Under the pieces are notes generated by a model. That model did no database searches, was not told the DNA's origin, and worked only from the letters and a program-made list of their open reading frames with translations. This document shows, one piece after another, positions 60,201 to 64,000 of a DNA stretch of 64,000 nucleotides (its first letter is position 1; every line of letters starts with the position of its first letter). The stretch covers positions 477,173 through 541,172 of the forward strand of contig OX393571.1 of NCBI GenBank assembly GCA_947652115.1. The letters are read 5' to 3'. The translations under genes were made by a program, and so were the position numbers. The DNA comes from Blastomussa wellsi. Its lineage: Eukaryota > Cnidaria > Anthozoa > Scleractinia > Plerogyridae.

Positions 60201-60442
60201 GAAATATTTTGGAAGTGGCGTCAATCTTCAGCCAAATGGGAGTACGGTCATTATTTTGCATATATATAGCACTTTTTATCGACTTATTAAGTTGCTGAAA
60301 TATTATTGAAATATCTTACCTCTAAGTCTACACCATCTGGTATATTTGTAATCAAAATCCATCGGCGTTTTTCAAATTCTACCTTTCCTGGCGGATTGCC
60401 TCCCATCTCGGAGTTGTTCTCTAACTGACCTACTCCGGTCAT
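49410..60442 (-). CDS. RAVER1: raver-type ribonucleoprotein, three RRMs and long Gly/Pro/Gln tail
   Basis: Complete 14-exon gene, 921 aa: 60320-60442 (ATG), 59274-59337, 56918-57396, 56064-56252, 55755-55940, 55366-55501, 55049-55197, 54612-54854, 53808-54134, 52709-52828, 52401-52623, 51410-51594, 50821-51042, 49410-49529 (TGA). Every junction is GT-AG and in phase. RRM1 ~25-97 (RRWILITNIPDGV; a degenerate RNP1), RRM2 ~99-180 (LFVGNL, KGYGFVDY), RRM3 ~191-267 (LFVDRL, RGFAFVDY). The RRM2-RRM3 linker NLLTYEDLHSTTLFVDRLP is the raver signature. Ravers are nuclear/cytoplasmic co-regulators that bind PTB, vinculin/alpha-actinin and RNA in splicing control. Three PTB-binding-like motifs follow RRM3 (see findings). 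The tail is low-complexity (GPR-rich, then PQ-rich), and the C-terminus is NSKRLRY, a possible basic targeting signal. Longer than vertebrate ravers, mainly in the tail. Family assignment is firm; RAVER1 versus RAVER2 is not decidable. Confidence 0.93.
49571..49920. repeat. ~74-bp tandem repeat in the last raver intron
   Basis: About five units containing CTACAATGTGTGCAAAGGG, GCTCTCTGGACACATTGCTT and TATAATGCTAGTAT. The first and last units are the most divergent. Confidence 0.85.
50190..50615. mobile_element. TA-flanked MITE (Tc1/mariner-like ends)
   Basis: Ends CAGTCGAACCTAGTGAAGCG / CGCTTCACTTGGTTTGACTG flanked by TA on each side. Arms extend about 65 bases (CCCCCTAGAGTACATTAATG). TA target and CAGT-type ends fit a pogo/Tigger-like non-autonomous element. 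Lies in the last raver intron. Confidence 0.75.
51950..52287 (+). mobile_element. probable LINE 3' end with (TATG)n tail
   Basis: Non-coding 3' UTR-like sequence ending CCAAATAAATG followed by repeated TATG units (52264-52287), the plus-strand mirror of the tail type seen at 5372. No coding part is preserved. Intronic in raver. Confidence 0.5.
52860..53496. other. raver intron, no gene recognised
   Basis: Includes AT-rich DNA and a segment resembling a repeat (GATTGGTTCATGCG / AACCAATCAGATTATG inverted pieces near 52915-52950). No coding exon. Confidence 0.4.
53497..53600. repeat. foldback element in raver intron
   Basis: Near palindrome: GGGAATATTGTTTATTGGCA, CCCTTGTAGTGTCATTTGCG and the inverse GCAAATGACACTACACGGGT, CCAATAATCCC, around a CGCGCTTCGCGC centre. 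Confidence 0.75.
54208..54247. repeat. (ATA)n microsatellite
   Basis: About 12 uninterrupted ATA/TAA triplets in a raver intron. Confidence 0.9.
56514..56870. mobile_element. TTAA-flanked MITE, independent insertion
   Basis: Ends AGGGACACTGTCATG / CGTGACAGTGTCCCT with TTAA at 56510-56513 and 56871-56874. Same terminal family as 2793-3058, different interior and length (357 bp). It ends 43 bases from the donor of raver exon 3. Confidence 0.85.
57474..59226. mobile_element. nested elements: outer inverted-repeat element, inner pogo/Tigger-like relic
   Basis: Outer ends: CCTGATATTTTGCG with CCCGCGAAATT at the left, and CCCGCGAAATTTGG with TTTGCGGG-type inverse ending in CCCTGAT at the right. 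Inner element 57515-58668: ends TACCGTACTTGGCTATAAGA and CTTATAACCGAAAAACTACG with TA on both sides. Near 58000 the plus strand reads SQFTKKGWMDEEGK, which resembles the KGWMDE motif of pogo/Tigger-type DDE transposases. The surrounding frames are broken. Located in raver intron 2. Confidence 0.55.
59479..59608. mobile_element. MITE with CAGTGCTCGAAAT ends
   Basis: Left CAGTGCTCGAAATTAG and right TTATTTCGAGCACTG. Internal inverted repeat GGTTGCC / GGCAACC. In raver intron 1. Confidence 0.75.
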
Positions 60443-60976
60443 CTCTGATTGATTTCCACGCTTTATCCCTAAGATTTGACCGTCTTAGAGAAGAAAAAGC
60501 TAGCAGGAAAAAGGAAACGAATAAATTTCAGCTTGAAATGCAGAATTCATGCTTCTTCTTCCATTTTCATTGACAAACACACGCACGATAATCCAGTGGA
60601 TAGCGATATCCCACAATTCCTTTGCCCATTCTCCGATGGTTTCCCGATGTTTTAGGTCGTAAATTTTCGCCAGCAATCGGTGAAGATCGTCAGTTTAATC
60701 TCGGATGACTTTCATGCGCCGTTTCCGGGGTAGACTTAGCTTTAATACAGAGATTAAGCATGACGTTAAACGGCAAACGGCAAACGCCAGCCTGCCTTTC
60801 GTTTTACCTTTTTATCTAATTCTCAAATAAATTTCTCTATTTCCCGGGGCACCTATCACCACCTAGTCAGTCCAGTTGTACTCGTGTCTCAAAATGTAGA
60901 GTCATAACATAAAAATTCATCGTTAAAGCACATTCAAGAAATGTGGGTAACGGGGAACGTGATCTGTAAAGTTGAT
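60443..60976 (-). promoter_or_regulatory. presumed raver 5' region
   Basis: Upstream of the raver start codon. The immediate 5' UTR reads (minus strand) GATAAAGCGTGGAAATCAATC before the ATG. No TATA box recognised. Role inferred from position. Confidence 0.35.
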
Positions 60977-61331
60977 TACACTCTTATCTTTTATATAAGA
61001 ACATCCAACTTTGGAGCTGAGGCTTAACGTTCTTATATATTTTTGCTATATGATACATAAATAAGAAAACCTCACAAAGTGTATTTGCTTGCTGATATGT
61101 CTTCAGTTGCTTGTCAAATACTTGCGCCACTTCCTCTGATGCCACGTTCAAGATTAACAACGCAAGTTAAATTGACCAGATTTTGTGGCAAAAACGCAGA
61201 AGAAGTTCAAAATAAAAATGTCCTTAATCGACTTTGAGTCTGAGGAATATTCTTGATACGTTCTTAAAATTTTGGCTAATTTCAGCCTCAACGTCCTTAT
61301 AAAATAAGGTTCTTATATAAAAAAGAGTGTA
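60977..61331. mobile_element. MITE with TACACTCTT ends
   Basis: TACACTCTTATCTTTTATAT (left) and ATATAAAAAAGAGTGTA (right), with an inner second inverted pair (GCTGAGGCTTAACGTTCTTA / CAGCCTCAACGTCCTTATAA). Confidence 0.7.
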
Positions 61332-61777
61332 GTTGCATACATGTAATTCAGCGAGCACGAAAAAAAAGAGCTGTACATCAAGACTAAAATAAATTAACCT
61401 TCGTAATGAACGATCGCCGCCTTCTTAAATCTCACTGTAGGATACATCGGGCTCCGTCAACGGTGTGTGGAAAGGTTCAACATCCAGCAAATAATGGTCA
61501 AACGCGATTGCATGACATCTCATATGATCCCTGATTCCACGATCCCTGATTCCATGAAAAACATCGCTCATTTTTATACTGTTTTCAATGTTCGGAGAAA
61601 AAACGTTTTTTTTTGCTCCGCTTTGGACTGGAAAAGTGCAAAGAAAGCGGTTAGGAAACTCGATGTTTTGCACAGCAAGCATTGTGACGAAAGTTACGTT
61701 ACGTTTACATTAGTTTGGCGCGCCAAACGTCATGAGGTTTTCGATCAGACAAGTTCAAACCTTACCTTCGGCACCAG

Positions 61778-61883
61778 CTAGGCGCTACGCCGCGGGGACT
61801 TGCGCCGTTTGAGGGGCTAGGCGCTACGCCGCGGGGGCTTGTGCCGTTTGAGGGGCTAGGCGCTACGCCGTGGGGGCTTGCGT
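61778..61883. repeat. 39-bp GC-rich tandem repeat, 2.7 units
   Basis: Units CTAGGCGCTACGCCGCGGGG followed by a CTTGCGCCGTTTGAGGGG-like half; third unit truncated after CTTGCG. Confidence 0.9.
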
Positions 61884-62145
61884 ACTGCAATTAAACGGAA
61901 GTAATTATCTATTCTAATTAATGACTCTCTTTTTCATTTCCCTAAATTTAGTCATTGTTAATTCCTTGCAAAGTTTATGTAACTTTCCACATCTGTCAGG
62001 GGCGTTCATTATTGAATTTCATGGAAACGAGGAAAGTAAATTTGCATTGCGTATATAACACAATGTATTTTGGTTAGTTTGAGTTGCTTGTTGGAAGGCA
62101 AAGCGTTGCTACTGTTTTGAAGCTGGATGGACATTAAGGTACTTG

Positions 62146-62243
62146 CCCTATCGGTCGCTGTATCGGTCGTCACTCGGTCGATATAGCGGTCGACACTCGG
62201 TCGATATAGCGGTCGTCACTCGGTCGATATAGCGGTCGACATA
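62146..62243. repeat. ~24-bp tandem repeat (GGTCGTCACTCGGTCGATAT)
   Basis: Four to five units of CGGTCGTCACTCGGTCGATA with AGC. Related units continue after the MITE at 62611 (CTCGGTCGACGCTCGGTCGG), showing that the MITE inserted into this array. Confidence 0.85.
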
Positions 62244-62610
62244 AGGGACTTTACGAAACTACGACGGCGACGCCAACGACAACGTCCACAAAAAATGTAT
62301 TTAAATTTTGCGTAAGAATCTCGCAACTATCAGAATTTGTTTAGTGTGATTATCAGTATCAGCGCTAATTTCCACTTGGATTTTTCAGCGCTTATTTAAT
62401 TTAAACGAGAAACATGAAAAAACTCGCCGTTGCGGTTCACGTTCTCAACCCAACTCAGAATTTAGTCATTTCACGTCGTTGTTTTGCAGAGGACGACTAA
62501 GAAATATACAAAGATGGATAACGGACGTGCGGGACTATTGTTCTGCTAATTAAATTTTTTGTTTGGCGACGTCCTCGTTGACGTCGCCGTCGTGGTTTCG
62601 TAAAGTCCCT
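62244..62610. mobile_element. MITE with AGGGACTTTACGAAAC ends
   Basis: Ends AGGGACTTTACGAAACTACG / GTGGTTTCGTAAAGTCCCT. A 5-base match ACATA flanks both sides (62239-62243 and 62611-62615). Sub-terminal GACGGCGACG repeats resemble the nested element at 42557. Confidence 0.8.
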
Positions 62611-62760
62611 ACATACTCTCGGTCGACGCTCGGTCGGATCGGACCTGGACTGGACTAATGATTTTTTCTCTCCATGCACGCTCCACCTCGTGTTTGCTCC
62701 GTTTTGCATAATAATGCATGATAATCCACGATAATCCATTGCAAAGGGGGAGTCGCAAAA

Positions 62761-62925
62761 ATGGTGGTTGTAGCTGCTGCTATCGTAGGAGTGTTTATTG
62801 GAGCTGTTGCTCTTTGCATCGTCGCCTTTGGCGTTCAAATATATGTCATTGTAACAGGAAAAATACCGCAGGACAAACAATATATGTACCCGCATCATCA
62901 TACCTTTGTGCCTTTCAAGATCTGA
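62761..62925 (+). CDS. candidate 54-aa single-pass membrane micropeptide
   Basis: ATG at 62761 in strong Kozak context (A at -3, G at +4), stop TGA at 62923-62925. The product starts MVVVAAAIVGVFIGAVALCI, a clean ~30-residue hydrophobic helix, followed by a short polar tail (TGKIPQDKQYMY, PHHHTFVPFKI). No family recognised. The regular composition of the helix and the start context make it better than a random short frame, but no second line of evidence is available. It could also be the first exon of a spliced gene. Confidence 0.4.
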   Translation: MVVVAAAIVGVFIGAVALCIVAFGVQIYVIVTGKIPQDKQYMYPHHHTFVPFKI

Positions 62926-63463
62926 AACAAGAACAGAAATACTTTATATTGCGGATGGTCAACAAGTTACACACCAAGAGGACTTATTGTACAGAGATCT
63001 AGCTTCCTGAAGGGTTTCTACTGATTACACATACGGAGGTTGGCCTGTTAAAATTGGACGAAAACACATTTGTCAGAAGTTGGCTGACGAATCTTGTCTT
63101 AGCTGAATGCGGGTCGTCTGAATTTACATCTTGGTGCCGTTCTTTCTCTTCTTTCTAGTTGACGAAACACAGATGAATATTGTCCGGAACTCTCCCATGG
63201 TAGACCTACATCAGAAAATAGCGATCAATAGCTGGCCAATATACGAATCCACTATGAGCAGTGCACGCGGTTTTGCATAATGATATTTTAGTTTGCTTGT
63301 AATATTTGTCGATGTCGTCATCTGAACGTAAGTGTACTTATAATTAAAAAAGCTTGTATATCATTGAAGACTCCAGGCTCTTCTATGCCGATTGATCGCA
63401 GTTCAATAATTCTTGTATCCGCCAGGGTTTTATTGTATATATAGTAGCATCGTCGTTAATATA
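62926..63463. other. intergenic, no gene recognised
   Basis: AT-rich. Lies between the micro-ORF (+) and the 3' end of the small membrane protein (-). Confidence 0.4.
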
Positions 63464-63709
63464 TCAACTTCGATGAATTTTAATATCAATGTTGTTGATC
63501 TCTTTGAGCGAGTAATTGATTTCATCTTCGTCTTGGTTGCGCGCGCGAGAGTTTCTTGATCTTGGCCATTTAAGCTCTGGTTCAAAAGGATCCTCGCTTT
63601 TAAACTTTACTCCTATGAAGTAATTTAACAGTTTGTAGTAGAAGTAAGCTAGAATTCCAGATCCAACCACAGTTAAAACAATAATTAGCCGCCACCCGAA
63701 CATTTGCAT
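63464..63709 (-). CDS. small single-pass membrane protein, 81 aa
   Basis: Frame from ATG at 63707-63709 to stop at 63464. Layout: a short N-terminus (MQMFGW), one hydrophobic helix (RLIIVLTVVGSGILAYFYY), a juxtamembrane segment with VKFKSEDPFEPELKW, then a basic stretch (PRSRNSRARN) and an acidic/polar tail. The frame is open about 30 codons further upstream without an ATG, so an upstream exon is possible. The DPF just after the helix recalls the (N/S)DPF of KCNE potassium-channel subunits, but nothing else in the length or sequence confirms this; treat it as unassigned. There is a single-exon or last-exon ambiguity. Confidence 0.5.
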   Translation of the reverse strand: MQMFGWRLIIVLTVVGSGILAYFYYKLLNYFIGVKFKSEDPFEPELKWPRSRNSRARNQDEDEINYSLKEINNIDIKIHRS

Positions 63710-64000
63710 ACTTTCGAGCACGGTGCTCAATAAACCTATCACACCGAAACACGGTGAAACATGCCGTAAATTTGACTCATTTTCTTGCAACCGAGTCAAC
63801 AGATATTTTCAGTTTTAGGGCGTGGTAACTATTATAGAGCTCCAATATATAGCAAAGGCAAGTTTCATTAAAATCCAAGAAGAAAAATCGTGAGCATTTC
63901 CAAGCGGTCCAAAGTACGTCTCGGATGAGTGTGCATTGATAAATAAAAGAATTAAAAAGTGTGAAAACCATTGTCTTTTTATTCAAAGGGATCCAGAGTG

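Overview
The window reads as a piece of animal (metazoan) nuclear genome, most likely an anthozoan cnidarian such as a stony coral. The genes are split by many introns with GT-AG boundaries, the DNA is AT-rich, and the space between exons is crowded with Penelope-like elements, short inverted-repeat elements (MITEs), tRNA-derived SINEs and tandem repeats. The coral assignment is an inference from gene structure and repeat style, not from a marker gene.

Layout. 1-1492 is the 3' half of a decayed Penelope-like retroelement ending in a hammerhead-like motif. 1493-9170 holds two nearly identical ~3 kb copies of a segment containing the last three exons of an FGGY carbohydrate kinase, separated by a LINE 3' end. 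A second, inverted Penelope end lies at 9397-9553. The first seven FGGY exons run on the minus strand from 17403 to 11123, but the exons for about 135-140 middle residues are not found between the two blocks. A 22-bp minisatellite (17928-19320) lies just upstream of this gene.

22522-32357 (+) is a complete 11-exon gene (779 codons plus stop, every exon phase consistent) for an acyl-CoA dehydrogenase-fold flavoprotein fused to a ferredoxin/cytochrome-b5 reductase-type module. A decayed copy of its first exon lies 1.2 kb upstream. 34165-38223 (+) is a complete six-exon aldo-keto reductase of the AKR1A type (321 aa). 38224-49400 is mostly repeats, with one candidate terminal exon of a membrane protein (minus strand, near 40.9 kb). 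49410-60442 (-) is a complete 14-exon raver-type RNA-binding protein (921 aa) with three RRMs and a long Gly/Pro/Gln-rich tail. The right end has a 54-codon membrane micro-ORF (+, 62761) and a small single-pass membrane protein ORF (-, 63464).

Functionally the genes look independent, as expected in an animal genome. FGGY and AKR1A-type enzymes both act on sugar or polyol metabolites, but nothing in the sequence shows co-regulation. The least ordinary observations are the dehydrogenase-reductase fusion (with a stop codon overlapping the splice donor at the domain junction), the partly duplicated and gapped FGGY locus framed by inverted Penelope ends, and PTB-binding-like motifs in the raver protein.
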